Part shown: piece by piece, positions 42,844 through 52,445 of the stretch
How positions within the stretch are numbered: position 1 is the stretch's first letter
Layout: each line of letters begins with the position of its first letter
Origin: Pelomonas sp. Root1237
GTDB taxonomy: Bacteria; Pseudomonadota; Gammaproteobacteria; Burkholderiales; Burkholderiaceae_C
Reading direction: 5' to 3'
NCBI RefSeq assembly: GCF_001425055.1
Contig: NZ_LMDK01000003.1
Coordinates: 83,529-147,528, forward strand
Length of the DNA stretch: 64,000 bases
Translations under genes and position numbers: made by a program
The notes under the pieces: generated by a model
The model's database searches: none
Seen by the model: only the letters and a program-made list of their open reading frames with translations
Told to the model about the DNA's origin: nothing

Positions 42844-43794
42844 TCACGCCGTTGCGGCAATGCCTGCGACCAACAGGCCGACGCCGACGACCAGCAGCAC
42901 GAAGTAGCCCATGCTGAGCAGCAGGCCGCGCCAGATGGCGCCGAACCAGCTGAGCCGGTAGACATTGCGCATCGCCACCAGCCCCTGGCCGAAGACGGCG
43001 AAAGTCATCAAGCCTTCGATGTTGGCCGCCATGGCCAGCAGCAGGGCCAGGAACCACAGGCTGTGGCTGTGCAGCGAAAACACGAAGTGCTCGGCATAGC
43101 GCCTCCCGCTGCCGGCAAACATGGCCAGCAACAGGGCTGCGAAGACCGGCTGCATGGCCAGCATGCCGTAGGGCGCCAGCGCACTGAAGCGGGCCTTCCA
43201 CTGGTCGCCTGTCATCGACTTGCCTTTCGTGACCAAGCCCGTCACCAAAAGCTCGCTGCGGCTGCAGGCCTCGGGATGCTGCTCATCGCAGCCCAGCTTG
43301 GTGTTGACCGATTTCTTGCCCTGGCCGGCCGTGCTTGCCGCCTCGGCCTCAGCCTCGGCCGGCGTCTGCCCAGGCTTGACTTTCACCTTCACTGGCTTGC
43401 CGGGCGCGGCCGGTTGGCTGGACTCGACGTCTGCCTCCTGCTCCTCGTGTTTTCCGTGCTGCAGCAGGTGATAGCCGACGAAGAACAGGAAGCTGGCGGT
43501 CAGATAGACCCGCAGCGGCAGCACATAGCGCCGCCGCTGGCCGCGGAAATAGGCGTTGGTCAGATGACCCGGCAGGCAGACCAGCGCCCACAGCGTGCGC
43601 CACAGCGGCCCGTCGAAGGCGACGTAGTGCCCCAGGTACTCGGTGAACATCTCGCGCACCGAGGGCGGATGCAGGTCGGTCTCCTGGCCGCAATGGCCGC
43701 AGTAGACCGGGCGCGGCGTGGCCAGCGTGAAGTGGCAGTTGCGGCAGTAGGGCAGCTCGGGCGCGCCGTGGCTCTTGGGGCTCGTTGGGCTCAT
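42844..43794 (-). CDS. DUF3667 membrane protein with zinc ribbon
   Basis: A 316-residue protein. The N-terminal zinc ribbon has Cys17, Cys20, Cys32 and Cys35 (CRNC...CGHC). REMFTEYLGHYVAFDGPLWR is typical of DUF3667. Membrane segments follow at about residues 95-115 and in the C-terminal third, separated by a charged, Glu/Lys/Pro-rich linker of about 70 residues. Function is unknown. The start overlaps the end of the upstream PAS-LuxR gene by 4 bases. Confidence 0.85.
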   Translation of the reverse strand: MSPTSPKSHGAPELPYCRNCHFTLATPRPVYCGHCGQETDLHPPSVREMFTEYLGHYVAFDGPLWRTLWALVCLPGHLTNAYFRGQRRRYVLPLRVYLTASFLFFVGYHLLQHGKHEEQEADVESSQPAAPGKPVKVKVKPGQTPAEAEAEAASTAGQGKKSVNTKLGCDEQHPEACSRSELLVTGLVTKGKSMTGDQWKARFSALAPYGMLAMQPVFAALLLAMFAGSGRRYAEHFVFSLHSHSLWFLALLLAMAANIEGLMTFAVFGQGLVAMRNVYRLSWFGAIWRGLLLSMGYFVLLVVGVGLLVAGIAATA

Positions 43795-44345
43795 GCGGAC
43801 AGCAGTTTGTTGATCAGCTCGGGCGTGCTGCCCGCCTGGTATTTCTTCATCAGCCGGCCGCGGTAGATGTCCACCGTGCGCGGGCTGACGCCCAGGCGTC
43901 GGCCGATCAGCTTGCTGGTCTGGCCCTCGACGAGCAGGGCGGCGATCTCGCGTTCGCGCGGCGTCAGGTCGGCCGTGATCTGGCGGCGCGCCGACAGATC
44001 CTCAAAGCTCCAGATGCCGCGGGCATGCGGGTCGGCCGGGTCCAGCGCGCGGCCGGTCACGTGGCACCAGAACAGCTCGCCGCTACCCAGGCGACGCATG
44101 ACGCGGTCGTCGGCATAGTGGCCCTGGGCATCCAAGCTGGCGACGATGCGCGCGCCGGTGCGCTCGAACTCGACGGCGCTGGGGTACATGACGGCAAAGC
44201 TTTTGCCCAGGAGCTGCTCGCGCGTGGCCGCGAACATCTGCAGCACGCGCTCATTGCAGTCGACGATCTGGCGCTGGGCGGACAGCACCAGGCCGATCGG
44301 GGCGAGCTGGAAGGCGCTGCGGTAATCGAGGGCGGCGGGTTCCAC
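43791..44345 (-). CDS. PAS domain LuxR-type regulator
   Basis: A 184-residue regulator beginning at GTG; an in-frame TAA directly precedes it, so no longer form is possible. The PAS domain spans about residues 8-120 (FQLAPIGLVLSAQRQIVDCN). A LuxR helix-turn-helix follows at about 126-184 (LTPREREIAALLVEGQTSKL). There is no receiver domain. An 18-bp near-palindrome abuts the start. It is divergent from scoAB, which it probably controls, a pairing familiar in betaproteobacteria. Confidence 0.9.
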   Translation of the reverse strand: MEPAALDYRSAFQLAPIGLVLSAQRQIVDCNERVLQMFAATREQLLGKSFAVMYPSAVEFERTGARIVASLDAQGHYADDRVMRRLGSGELFWCHVTGRALDPADPHARGIWSFEDLSARRQITADLTPREREIAALLVEGQTSKLIGRRLGVSPRTVDIYRGRLMKKYQAGSTPELINKLLSA

Positions 44346-44363
44346 TTAGGCGAATTCGCTTAA
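44346..44363. promoter_or_regulatory. 18-bp near-palindrome between PAS-LuxR and scoA
   Basis: TTAGGCGAATTCGCTTAA is palindromic except for one base pair. It touches the GTG of the PAS-LuxR gene and lies 60 bp upstream of scoA, a good place for a shared operator. Binding protein inferred to be the adjacent regulator. Confidence 0.5.
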
Positions 44364-44423
44364 TCGACTTCGGAAGGCGCGCGATAGTACCCTTCGCGCT
44401 TCACCCGAAAGGCAGGAGACGGC

Positions 44424-45131
44424 ATGAACAAGGTGTACCCGAGCGCTGAGGAAGCGCTGCGCGGCGTCGTGAAGGACGGGCAGATGCTCGCGGTCGGCGG
44501 CTTCGGCCTGTGCGGTATCCCCGAGGCGCTGATCACGGCCCTGCGCGACAGCGGCGTCAAGGACCTGACGGTCATCTCGAACAACGCCGGCGTCGACGGC
44601 TTTGGCCTCGGCGCGCTGCTCGTCACGCGCCAGATCAAGAAGATGATCTCCAGCTATGTGGGCGAGAACAAGGAGTTCGAGCGTCAGTACCTGGCCGGTG
44701 AGCTGGAGCTGGAATTCACGCCACAAGGCACCTTGGCCGAGAAGATGCGCGCCGGCGGCGCCGGCATCCCGGCCTTCTTCGTGCGCACCGGCGTCGGCAC
44801 GCTGATCGCCGAGGGCAAGGAGTCGCGCGAGTTCGACGGCGAGACCTACATCCTGGAGAAGGCCCTGGTGCCCGACGTCGCGCTGGTCAAGGCCTACAAG
44901 GCCGACAAGAGCGGCAATCTGGTGTTCCGCCGCACCGCGCGCAACTTCAACCCGGCTGCGGCCATGGCCGGCAAGCTGACGGTTGTCGAGGTCGAGCACC
45001 TCGTCGAGACAGGCGAGATCGACCCCGACGACGTGCATCTGCCGGGCATCTATGTGCACCGTATCGTCGTCAACGCCAATCCGGAAAAGCGGATTGAAAA
45101 GATGACCCTCTCGCCCAAGAAGGAGAGCTGA
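44424..45131 (+). CDS. scoA: 3-oxoacid CoA-transferase subunit A
   Basis: A 235-residue subunit. [20 protein letters not shown] lies near residue 24, and the remaining segments ([37 protein letters not shown]) are typical of ScoA. With ScoB it transfers CoA from succinyl-CoA to acetoacetate or similar 3-oxoacids, linking ketone-body or polyhydroxybutyrate breakdown to the TCA cycle. A GCAGGAG ribosome site precedes the ATG. It is separated from scoB by one base. Confidence 0.95.
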   Translation: MNKVYPSAEEALRGVVKDGQMLAVGGFGLCGIPEALITALRDSGVKDLTVISNNAGVDGFGLGALLVTRQIKKMISSYVGENKEFERQYLAGELELEFTPQGTLAEKMRAGGAGIPAFFVRTGVGTLIAEGKESREFDGETYILEKALVPDVALVKAYKADKSGNLVFRRTARNFNPAAAMAGKLTVVEVEHLVETGEIDPDDVHLPGIYVHRIVVNANPEKRIEKMTLSPKKES

Positions 45132-45132
45132 C

Positions 45133-45771
45133 ATGGCCTGGACCCAAGATCAGATGGCCGCGCGCGCGGCCCAGGAGCTGGAAGACGGCTTCTACGTCAA
45201 CCTCGGCATCGGCATCCCGACGCTGGTGGCCAACCATGTGCCTTCGACCAAGGAAGTCTGGCTGCAGAGCGAGAACGGCATGCTGGGCATCGGCCCCTTC
45301 CCGACCGAGGACGAGGTCGACGCCGACCTTATCAACGCCGGCAAGCAAACGGTGACCACGCTGCCCGGCAGCAGCATCTTTGGCAGCCACGACAGCTTCG
45401 CGATGATCCGCGCCGGCAAGATCAACTTGTCCATCCTGGGCGCCATGCAGGTCAGCGGCAGCGGTGACCTGGCCAACTGGATGATCCCCGGCAAGATGGT
45501 CAAGGGCATGGGCGGCGCGATGGACCTTGTCGCTGGCGTCAAGCGCGTCATCGTGCTGATGGAGCATGTGGCCAAGAAGAAGGACGGCAGCGAGGACATG
45601 AAGATCATCCCCAGCTGCACGCTGCCGCTGACAGGCGTGGGCGTCGTCGACCGCATCATCACGGACCTCGGCGTCTTCGACGTCGTGCCCGGCGGCATCA
45701 AGTTGGTCGAGCTGGCCGAGGGCGTCACGCGTGAACAAGCGCAAAGCAAGACGGGAGTTCCGTTGCTCTGA
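45133..45771 (+). CDS. scoB: 3-oxoacid CoA-transferase subunit B
   Basis: A 212-residue subunit. It carries [20 protein letters not shown] and the catalytic Glu in [15 protein letters not shown] (residue about 51). [20 protein letters not shown] is also conserved. Its length matches ScoB. It forms the active heterodimer with ScoA encoded immediately upstream. Confidence 0.95.
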   Translation: MAWTQDQMAARAAQELEDGFYVNLGIGIPTLVANHVPSTKEVWLQSENGMLGIGPFPTEDEVDADLINAGKQTVTTLPGSSIFGSHDSFAMIRAGKINLSILGAMQVSGSGDLANWMIPGKMVKGMGGAMDLVAGVKRVIVLMEHVAKKKDGSEDMKIIPSCTLPLTGVGVVDRIITDLGVFDVVPGGIKLVELAEGVTREQAQSKTGVPLL

Positions 45772-45875
45772 GGTAAATCCGGTCTCGCATCCCCAGTTCA
45801 TGGGCCAGGACGGGTCAGCGCAAGCTGGCCCGTTTGCGTTGGGCGGAGCATTCTTCGAACAACAGCGAGGCCACC

Positions 45876-47600
45876 ATGCGCGCACCACCGACGCCTGAAG
45901 TCGAGACCATCGCCCCCGCACTCGAGACAAGTGCAGACCTGAACCCCGGCGGCATCGCGGCCGCCGCTACGGCAGCGGCTTTGCTGGCTGCCTGCGGTGG
46001 AGGAGGGGGAGGCGATGCGCCGACCCCATCGCCGTCACCACCGCCTCCGCCGCCACCTCCACCCCCACCCCCGCCGCCACCCGGCATCACCGACGCCGAA
46101 GCCGCGCGTTTCCTGGCCCAGGCCGGCTTTGCCGCGAGCGCAGCCGACATCGCCACCGTCAAGGCCAATGGCTACGCCGCGTGGCTGGACGCGCAGTTCG
46201 CGCTGCCGGTCAGCGATGGCCATTTCGACTGGATGGTGGCCAATGGCTATGCCATCGTTGACCACCGCAATGACTTCGGCGGCGCCGACAACACGCTGTG
46301 GCGCAAGCTGCTGTCCGCGCCCGATTCGCTGCGCCAGCGCGTTGTGCTGGCCCTGAGCGAGATCTTCGTCATCTCCATGAGCGGCCTGCCCATGCCCTGG
46401 CGGGGCTTCGCCATCGCCTGCTATGTGGACATGCTGGAGCAGCGCTGCTTTGGCAGCTACCGCGATCTGCTGAACGCGGTGACGCTGTCCAACGGCATGG
46501 GCGTGTATCTCGCCGCACGCGGCAACCTCAAGGAAGACACCAACACCGGCCGCGTCCCCGACGAGAACTACGCCCGCGAGGTCATGCAACTCTTCAGCAT
46601 CGGCCTCTACCAGCTCAATGCCGACGGCACGCTCAAGCTCGATGGCAATGGCAAGCCCATCGAGACCTACAGCCAGACCAATATCACCGACCTGGCGCGT
46701 GTCTTCACCGGCTGGGATTTCGACAGCTACAGCGGCAGCGACCCGGCTTTCATGAAAAAGCCCATGGTCAATATCGCGTCGCGCTTCTCGACCGGCGCCA
46801 AGAAGGTGCTGGACGTCGACATCCCGGCCTCGGCCGACGGCCCGGCCGCATTGAAGATCGCGCTGGACACACTGGCTGCCCATGCCAACGTCGGCCCCTT
46901 CATCGGCCGGCAACTGATCCAGCGCCTGGTGGCCTCCGACCCCAGCCCCGCCTATGTCGGCCGCGTCGCCGCCGTCTGGGCCGATAACGGCGCCGGCGTG
47001 CGTGGCGACCTCAAAGCCGCTATCAAGACCATCCTGCTCGACACCGAAGCGCGCACCATTTCCGCAGACCCCGGCGCGGGCAAGCTGCGCGAACCGCTGC
47101 AGCGCTTCATCCAGTGGGGGCGCAGCTTCGGTGTCACCTCACCCAATGGCCTCTGGAACATCGGCAACACGAGCGACTCCGGCACCCGCCTGGGCCAGAG
47201 CCCGCTGCGCAGCCCCTCGGTCTTCAATTTCTTCCGCCCCGGCTATGTGCCGCCCAACTCGCAGCTGGGTACGAACGACGTCACGGCGCCTGAGTTCCAG
47301 CTCTGCAACGAGAGCACGGTGGCCGGCTACATCAACTACATGCAGAAGGCCATTGCCGACGGCATCAACGATGTGAAGCCCAGCTACACGGCCGAGCTCG
47401 CATTGGCGGACGATGCGCCGGGTCTGGTCGCGAGCCTGGCAACCCGCCTGGGCGGGGGTGGCATCTCAGCCACCACGCAAGCCACGGTCAGCACGGCGAT
47501 TGCGACCCTCTCCGCCGCCAGCGACACCGGCAAGGCCAACCGCGTGCAGGCCGCCATCCTGATGTTGATGGCCTGCCCCGAATACCAAGTGCAGAAGTAA
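45876..47600 (+). CDS. DUF1800 family secreted protein
   Basis: A 574-residue protein starting at ATG 45876 after GCGAGG. The N-terminus has an Ala-rich hydrophobic stretch with a lipobox-like LLAAC near residue 42, a run of Gly, and then about 18 Pro residues, so it is probably exported and tethered. The DUF1800 body includes NYAREVMQLFSIGLYQLNAD and TNITDLARVFTGWDFDSYSG. It is paired with a DUF1501 gene 10 bp downstream, a pairing common in bacteria. Function is unknown. Confidence 0.9.
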   Translation: MRAPPTPEVETIAPALETSADLNPGGIAAAATAAALLAACGGGGGGDAPTPSPSPPPPPPPPPPPPPPPGITDAEAARFLAQAGFAASAADIATVKANGYAAWLDAQFALPVSDGHFDWMVANGYAIVDHRNDFGGADNTLWRKLLSAPDSLRQRVVLALSEIFVISMSGLPMPWRGFAIACYVDMLEQRCFGSYRDLLNAVTLSNGMGVYLAARGNLKEDTNTGRVPDENYAREVMQLFSIGLYQLNADGTLKLDGNGKPIETYSQTNITDLARVFTGWDFDSYSGSDPAFMKKPMVNIASRFSTGAKKVLDVDIPASADGPAALKIALDTLAAHANVGPFIGRQLIQRLVASDPSPAYVGRVAAVWADNGAGVRGDLKAAIKTILLDTEARTISADPGAGKLREPLQRFIQWGRSFGVTSPNGLWNIGNTSDSGTRLGQSPLRSPSVFNFFRPGYVPPNSQLGTNDVTAPEFQLCNESTVAGYINYMQKAIADGINDVKPSYTAELALADDAPGLVASLATRLGGGGISATTQATVSTAIATLSAASDTGKANRVQAAILMLMACPEYQVQK

Positions 47601-47610
47601 GGGGACGACC

Positions 47611-48987
47611 ATGAAGCTCAACCGACTCCCCGAACTGCAGCGCCGCGAGTTCCTTCGCCGTGCTGGCGCTCTTGGCATCGCGGGCAGCGCCGCGCCCTGG
47701 GCGCTGAACCTCGCCGCACTGGGCGAAGCCGCCGCGGCCACAGCGCCTGGCGACTACAAGGCCCTGGTCTGCGTCTTCCTGTATGGCGGCAACGACCACG
47801 GCAACACCCTGGTCCCGTACGACCAGGCCAGCTACAACGCCTATGCCGGCATCCGCCAGACTCTGGCCACGCCGCGCGAGCAACTGGCCGCGACGGCCCT
47901 TGCACTGAACGTCGGCGGCCGTCAGATGGCCCTGGCGCCCCAGCTCGGCAAGCTCAAGGGCCTGTGGGACAGCGGGCGTCTCGGCATCCAGCTCAATGTC
48001 GGCACCCTGATCCAGCCGACCACGCTGGCCCAGTACAACGCCAAAAGCGTGCCGCTGCCGCCCAAGCTGTTCTCGCACAACGACCAGCAGTCCGTCTGGC
48101 AGAGCAGCTCGCCCGAGGGCGCCACCTCGGGCTGGGGCGGCCGCATGGGCGACCTCTTTCTGGGCGGCAACGGCACGGCCACTTTCACCTGCATCAATGC
48201 CGCGGGCAATGCCGTCTTCATGTCCGGCAAGCAGGCCGTGCAATACCAGGTGTCCACCAGCGGCGCCGTGCCCATCAACGGCATTTTGAAGCCGCTGTAC
48301 GGCTCCCAGGCCTGCGCCGATGCGCTGCGCGGTCTCATCACCGCCGATCGCACGCACTGGATGGAGGCCGAACTGAACAAGGTCGTCGCCCGCTCCGTCA
48401 GCGCCCAGGGCGTCGTCACCGCCGGCCTGGCCGGTGTGCCGGCGCTGCAGACGCCTTTCGACACGGCCAGCGGCCTGTCCGCCCAGCTGCTGATGGTGGC
48501 CAAGCTCATCGGCGCTCGCCAGGCCCTGGGTGCGACGCGCCAGGTCTTCTTCGTGTCACTGGGCGGCTTCGACACCCACGATTTCCTGCTCGACGAGCAC
48601 CCGGGGCTGCTGACCGCTGTCAACGACGCGCTGGCCAGCTTCTACGCGGCCACGGTCGAACTGGGCGTGGCCAACCAGGTCACCGCCTTCACGGCCAGCG
48701 ACTTCGGCCGCTCGCTGACCAGCAATGGCGACGGCTCCGACCACGGCTGGGGCAGTCACCATTTCGTGCTCGGCGGGGCGGTGCAGGGCGGCAAGTTCTG
48801 GGGCACGCTGCCCTCGGTCAGCATCAACGGCCCCGACGACGTCGGCCAGGGCCGGTTGCTGCCGACCACGGGTGTGGATCAGCTCGGCGCGACGCTGGCC
48901 ACCTGGATGGGCGTCGGCGCTGGCGACCTGCCGCGCGTGCTGCCGCAGATCGTCAACTACAGCCAGCGGGATATGGCTTATTTCTGA
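47611..48987 (+). CDS. DUF1501 family protein with Tat signal
   Basis: A 458-residue protein. The N-terminus LQRREFLRRAGALGIAGSAA is a twin-arginine signal. KALVCVFLYGGNDHGNTLVP and VFFVSLGGFDTHDFLLDEHP mark the DUF1501 (sulfatase-like) fold. TAFTASDFGRSLTSNGDGSD is also conserved. It would act in the periplasm together with the DUF1800 partner. The reaction is not known. An AAGGGG ribosome site precedes the start. Confidence 0.92.
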   Translation: MKLNRLPELQRREFLRRAGALGIAGSAAPWALNLAALGEAAAATAPGDYKALVCVFLYGGNDHGNTLVPYDQASYNAYAGIRQTLATPREQLAATALALNVGGRQMALAPQLGKLKGLWDSGRLGIQLNVGTLIQPTTLAQYNAKSVPLPPKLFSHNDQQSVWQSSSPEGATSGWGGRMGDLFLGGNGTATFTCINAAGNAVFMSGKQAVQYQVSTSGAVPINGILKPLYGSQACADALRGLITADRTHWMEAELNKVVARSVSAQGVVTAGLAGVPALQTPFDTASGLSAQLLMVAKLIGARQALGATRQVFFVSLGGFDTHDFLLDEHPGLLTAVNDALASFYAATVELGVANQVTAFTASDFGRSLTSNGDGSDHGWGSHHFVLGGAVQGGKFWGTLPSVSINGPDDVGQGRLLPTTGVDQLGATLATWMGVGAGDLPRVLPQIVNYSQRDMAYF

Positions 48988-49014
48988 GTTCGGGGGCATG
49001 CCTAAGATGGCCCC

Positions 49015-50775
49015 ATGCTCCGCCTCCTGACGCCTCTTCTCCTGGCCAGCCTGCTGGCCCCGGCCCATGCCCTCGACCAACCCGAGGCCGCCACCAGCCG
49101 CACCGCCAAGCAAGGCGGCCTGACAGCGCCGGCCAAGCGCTTTGCGGTGACGGCGGCCAACCCGCTGGCCGTGGATGCGGGCATCGAGATGCTGAAGGCC
49201 GGGGGCTCGGCCGTCGACGCGACCGTTGCCGTGCAGGCCGTGCTCGGCCTTGTCGAGCCGCAGTCCAGCGGCATTGCGGGCGGCGCCTTCCTGATGCATT
49301 GGGACGGCCGCCAGGTGCAGACGCTGGACGGCCGTGAATCCGCGCCGGCCGCGGCCACGCCCGAGCTGTTCCTGAAGGCCGACGGCAAGCCCCTGCCCAT
49401 GCGCGAGGCCATCATGAGCGGCCTGTCCACCGGTGTGCCGGGCGTGCTGGCCATGCTGGCCGAGGCGCACCGCCAGCATGGCAAGCTGTCCTGGGCCAGG
49501 CTGTTCGAGCCGGCCATCCGCCTGGCCGAGCGGGGCTTTGCGATCAGTCCGCGGTTGTTCGAGCTGGCCTCGGCCGAGGCGCAGTTGCGAAACGATCCGC
49601 AGGCCGGGTCGTACTTTTTCGATGCGACCGGCGCTCCCAAGCCGGTCGGCACCGTGCTGAAGAACCCCGCCTATGCCGCCGTGCTGCGTGGCATCGCCAT
49701 CAAAGGCCCCAACGCTTTCTATGAGGGCGCCGTGGCCGAGGACATCGTGCGCCGCGTGAAAGGCCATGCCCGCCCGGGCCTGCTGAGCGCGGCCGACCTG
49801 GCGGGCTACAAGGCCTTGGCCCGCCCGCCGCTGTGCAATGACTGGCGCGTCTACCGCATCTGCGGCTTCGGCCCGCCCACCTCGGGCCATCTGACGCTGA
49901 TGCAAATCCTCGGCCTCCTTGACACCCAACATGCGGCAGTGGCGGCCCAAGGCATCACGGCGGACTGGATGCATGCCTACGCCGAATCCGCCAAGCTGGC
50001 CTTTGCCGACCGTGCCCAGTTCATCGGCGATCCGGCCTATGTCGCCGCGCCGGGCGGTGACTGGCAGAACCTGCTTGCGCCGGTATATCTGAAGCAGCGC
50101 GGTGCGCTGATCGGCCCCAAGGCCATGGGCGTGGCCACGGCGGGCCAACCCGCGGCCATCAAGCAGGCCCTGGCGCCCCAGGCCGAGCAACTCGAGGCCG
50201 GCACCAGCCAAGTCAGCGTCGTCGATGCCGAAGGCCATGCGGTGGCGATGACGACCAGCGTCGAATCCGCCTTCGGCAGCCGCGTCATGAGCGACGGTGG
50301 CACGGGCCTGGCCGGCGGCTTCATGTTGAACAACACGCTGACGGACTTCTCGCTGAACCCGGTCGGCGCCGACGGCAAGCCGGTGGCCAACCGTGTCGAG
50401 GCCGGCAAGCGACCACGTTCCAGCATGGCGCCGACCTTGGTTTTCGACCGCGACGGCAAGCTCATCATGGTGGCCGGTTCGCCCGGCGGTCCGGTCATCA
50501 TCCACTACGTCGCCAAGGCCATCACCGGCGCCCTGGCCTGGGGCCTGCCGGCCCAGCAGGCGGTAGACCTGCCCAACTTCGGCCATTTCAACTCGGGCCA
50601 GCTCATCGTCGAGCGCGGCGCGCTGACGGCCGAGCAACTGGCCGACCTGCGCGGTCGTGGCCAGCAAGTGGTCGAGACCGACCTGACCAGCGGCCTGCAG
50701 GTGCTGGTGCGGGTCAAGGAAGGTTGGGTCGGTGGCGCCGACCCGCGCCGCGAGGGCGTCGTCCGTGGCGAGTAA
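49015..50775 (+). CDS. ggt: Gamma-glutamyltransferase
   Basis: A 586-residue secreted Ntn hydrolase with a signal peptide ending near residue 16 (APAHA). VDATVAVQAVLGLVEPQSSG marks the large subunit. The self-cleavage site reads GTSQVSVVD (residues 396-404). By alignment to TTHYSVVD, Ser398 takes the place of the catalytic Thr and Gln399 the place of His. GGFMLNNTLTDFS and VAGSPGGPVIIHYV follow normally. It should split glutathione or transfer gamma-glutamyl groups in the periplasm. The Thr/Ser change is seen in related GGTs; the Gln is less usual. Confidence 0.92.
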   Translation: MLRLLTPLLLASLLAPAHALDQPEAATSRTAKQGGLTAPAKRFAVTAANPLAVDAGIEMLKAGGSAVDATVAVQAVLGLVEPQSSGIAGGAFLMHWDGRQVQTLDGRESAPAAATPELFLKADGKPLPMREAIMSGLSTGVPGVLAMLAEAHRQHGKLSWARLFEPAIRLAERGFAISPRLFELASAEAQLRNDPQAGSYFFDATGAPKPVGTVLKNPAYAAVLRGIAIKGPNAFYEGAVAEDIVRRVKGHARPGLLSAADLAGYKALARPPLCNDWRVYRICGFGPPTSGHLTLMQILGLLDTQHAAVAAQGITADWMHAYAESAKLAFADRAQFIGDPAYVAAPGGDWQNLLAPVYLKQRGALIGPKAMGVATAGQPAAIKQALAPQAEQLEAGTSQVSVVDAEGHAVAMTTSVESAFGSRVMSDGGTGLAGGFMLNNTLTDFSLNPVGADGKPVANRVEAGKRPRSSMAPTLVFDRDGKLIMVAGSPGGPVIIHYVAKAITGALAWGLPAQQAVDLPNFGHFNSGQLIVERGALTAEQLADLRGRGQQVVETDLTSGLQVLVRVKEGWVGGADPRREGVVRGE

Positions 50776-50865
50776 GTCGTCCTGCCGCCGCGCGGCATCT
50801 TGTCTGACATCGCTGCACGCCAGCCGCCCACTAGGCTGGTTAGGTTGTCAGCCGCGGGGTCAGCG

Positions 50866-51495
50866 ATGGACGAAGTGCAAGGATGTTGTCTTTCACGCCG
50901 GGACGTCTTGATTGCGGGCGCCGGCACGGCAGCCGCCTCAGCCGTTGAGGCCGCTGAACGGGAGCCGGCCATGTCCAATGGAACGACGGGCCGCGTGACC
51001 CTGGAGGTCAACGGCCAGTCCCACAGCGTCGATGTCGACACGCGCACAACGCTGCTCGACCTGCTGCGCGAGCACCTCCACCTGACTGGCACCAAAAAGG
51101 GCTGCGACCACGGCCAGTGCGGCGCCTGCACGGTGCTGCTGGACGGCCGGCGCATCAACAGCTGCCTGATGCTGGCCGTCATGGCGCCGGGCGCCAAGGT
51201 CACCACCATCGAGGGCCTGGGCACGCCGCAGCAGCTGCATCCGCTGCAGGCCGCCTTCGTCGCGCATGATGGCTACCAGTGCGGCTACTGCACGCCGGGC
51301 CAGATCTGTTCGGCCGCCGGCATGCTGGACGAGCTCAAGCGCGGCGTGCCCAGCCATGTGACGACCGACCTGACCGCCAAGCCGTTGCTGAGCGCCGACG
51401 AGTTGCGCGAGCGCATGAGCGGCAACCTCTGCCGCTGTGGCGCCTACTCCAACATCGCCGAGGCGATCACCAGCGTTGCCAAGGAGGCCGCATGA
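50866..51495 (+). CDS. paoA: Molybdenum aldehyde dehydrogenase, 2Fe-2S subunit (PaoA-like)
   Basis: A 209-residue protein from ATG 50866; a farther ATG at 50800 would bury the Tat signal [20 protein letters not shown]. The plant-type 2Fe-2S motif is [15 protein letters not shown] followed by NSC. The second cluster uses [10 protein letters not shown] and [10 protein letters not shown]. The twin-arginine signal implies periplasmic assembly with PaoB and PaoC, which follow. Such enzymes oxidise aromatic aldehydes. No PaoD-type maturation gene is in the window. Confidence 0.93.
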   Translation: MDEVQGCCLSRRDVLIAGAGTAAASAVEAAEREPAMSNGTTGRVTLEVNGQSHSVDVDTRTTLLDLLREHLHLTGTKKGCDHGQCGACTVLLDGRRINSCLMLAVMAPGAKVTTIEGLGTPQQLHPLQAAFVAHDGYQCGYCTPGQICSAAGMLDELKRGVPSHVTTDLTAKPLLSADELRERMSGNLCRCGAYSNIAEAITSVAKEAA

Positions 51496-52445
51496 AAGCC
51501 TTCACTTTCGAGCGTGCGCGCACGCCGGCCGAAGCCGCCGCGGCGGTGGCGGGCCGGCCCGACGCCAAGTTCATCGCCGGCGGCACCAATCTGCTGGACC
51601 TGATGAAGCTGAAGATCGAGGCGCCGGGCCATATCGTGGACGTCAATGCGCTGGGCCTGGACCGCATCGAGCCCGTCGACGGCGGCGGCCTGCGCGTGGG
51701 CGCCCTGGTGCGCAATGCCGACCTGGCCAGCGACGTCCGCGTGCGCAAGGACTACCCGGTGCTGTCGCGTGCGCTATTGGCCGGCGCTTCGGGCCAGCTG
51801 CGCAATCGGGCAACGACGGCCGGCAACCTGCTGCAGCGCACCCGCTGCCCCTATTTCTACGATACCGCCCAGCCCTGCAACAAGCGCCAGCCCGGCAGCG
51901 GCTGCAGCGCCATCGGCGGCGTGGCGCGCTCGCTGGCCATCATCGGCACGAGCCAAGCCTGTATCGCCAGCCACCCGAGCGACATGGCCGTCGCCATGCG
52001 CGTGCTGGATGCGCAGGTCGAGACGGTCAAACCCGATGGCCAGGTGCGCCGCATCCCCATCGCCGACTTTCACAAGCTGCCCGGCGACACGCCCCACGTC
52101 GAGCACGCGCTGGCCCACGGCGAGCTGATCACCTCGGTGCTGCTGCCGCCACCCGCGGGCGGCACCCAGGTCTACCGCAAGGTGCGCGACCGGGCGTCCT
52201 ATGCCTTCGCCCTCGTGTCGCTGGCCGCCATCGTGCAGCGTGATGGCAGCGCGCGCCTGGCCTTCGGCGGCGTGGCGCCCAGACCCTGGCGTGTGGAGGC
52301 GGCCGAAGGCCAGCTTTCGCGCGGCGCGCACACAATCTTCGGCCAGGCCTTCAAGGGCGCTGCGCCTCAGCAGGACAACGCCTTCAAGCTCAAGCTGGCC
52401 GAACGCTTGCTGGTCGACACCTTGCAGCCGACACGGAGCGCATGA
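51492..52445 (+). CDS. paoB: Molybdenum aldehyde dehydrogenase, FAD subunit (PaoB-like)
   Basis: A 317-residue subunit. FAD binding is marked by [20 protein letters not shown] near residue 28 and [15 protein letters not shown] near 107. An insertion with Cys residues ([20 protein letters not shown], then C) matches the extra 4Fe-4S cluster site of PaoB. The start overlaps the paoA stop (ATGA), and its stop overlaps paoC. It carries electrons from the molybdenum centre toward an acceptor. Confidence 0.94.
   Translation: MKAFTFERARTPAEAAAAVAGRPDAKFIAGGTNLLDLMKLKIEAPGHIVDVNALGLDRIEPVDGGGLRVGALVRNADLASDVRVRKDYPVLSRALLAGASGQLRNRATTAGNLLQRTRCPYFYDTAQPCNKRQPGSGCSAIGGVARSLAIIGTSQACIASHPSDMAVAMRVLDAQVETVKPDGQVRRIPIADFHKLPGDTPHVEHALAHGELITSVLLPPPAGGTQVYRKVRDRASYAFALVSLAAIVQRDGSARLAFGGVAPRPWRVEAAEGQLSRGAHTIFGQAFKGAAPQQDNAFKLKLAERLLVDTLQPTRSA

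Noticed and set aside
45990-46085. Low-complexity G- and C-rich tract
   Set aside because: It encodes poly-Gly and poly-Pro in the DUF1800 protein, so it is a coding linker rather than a regulatory repeat.
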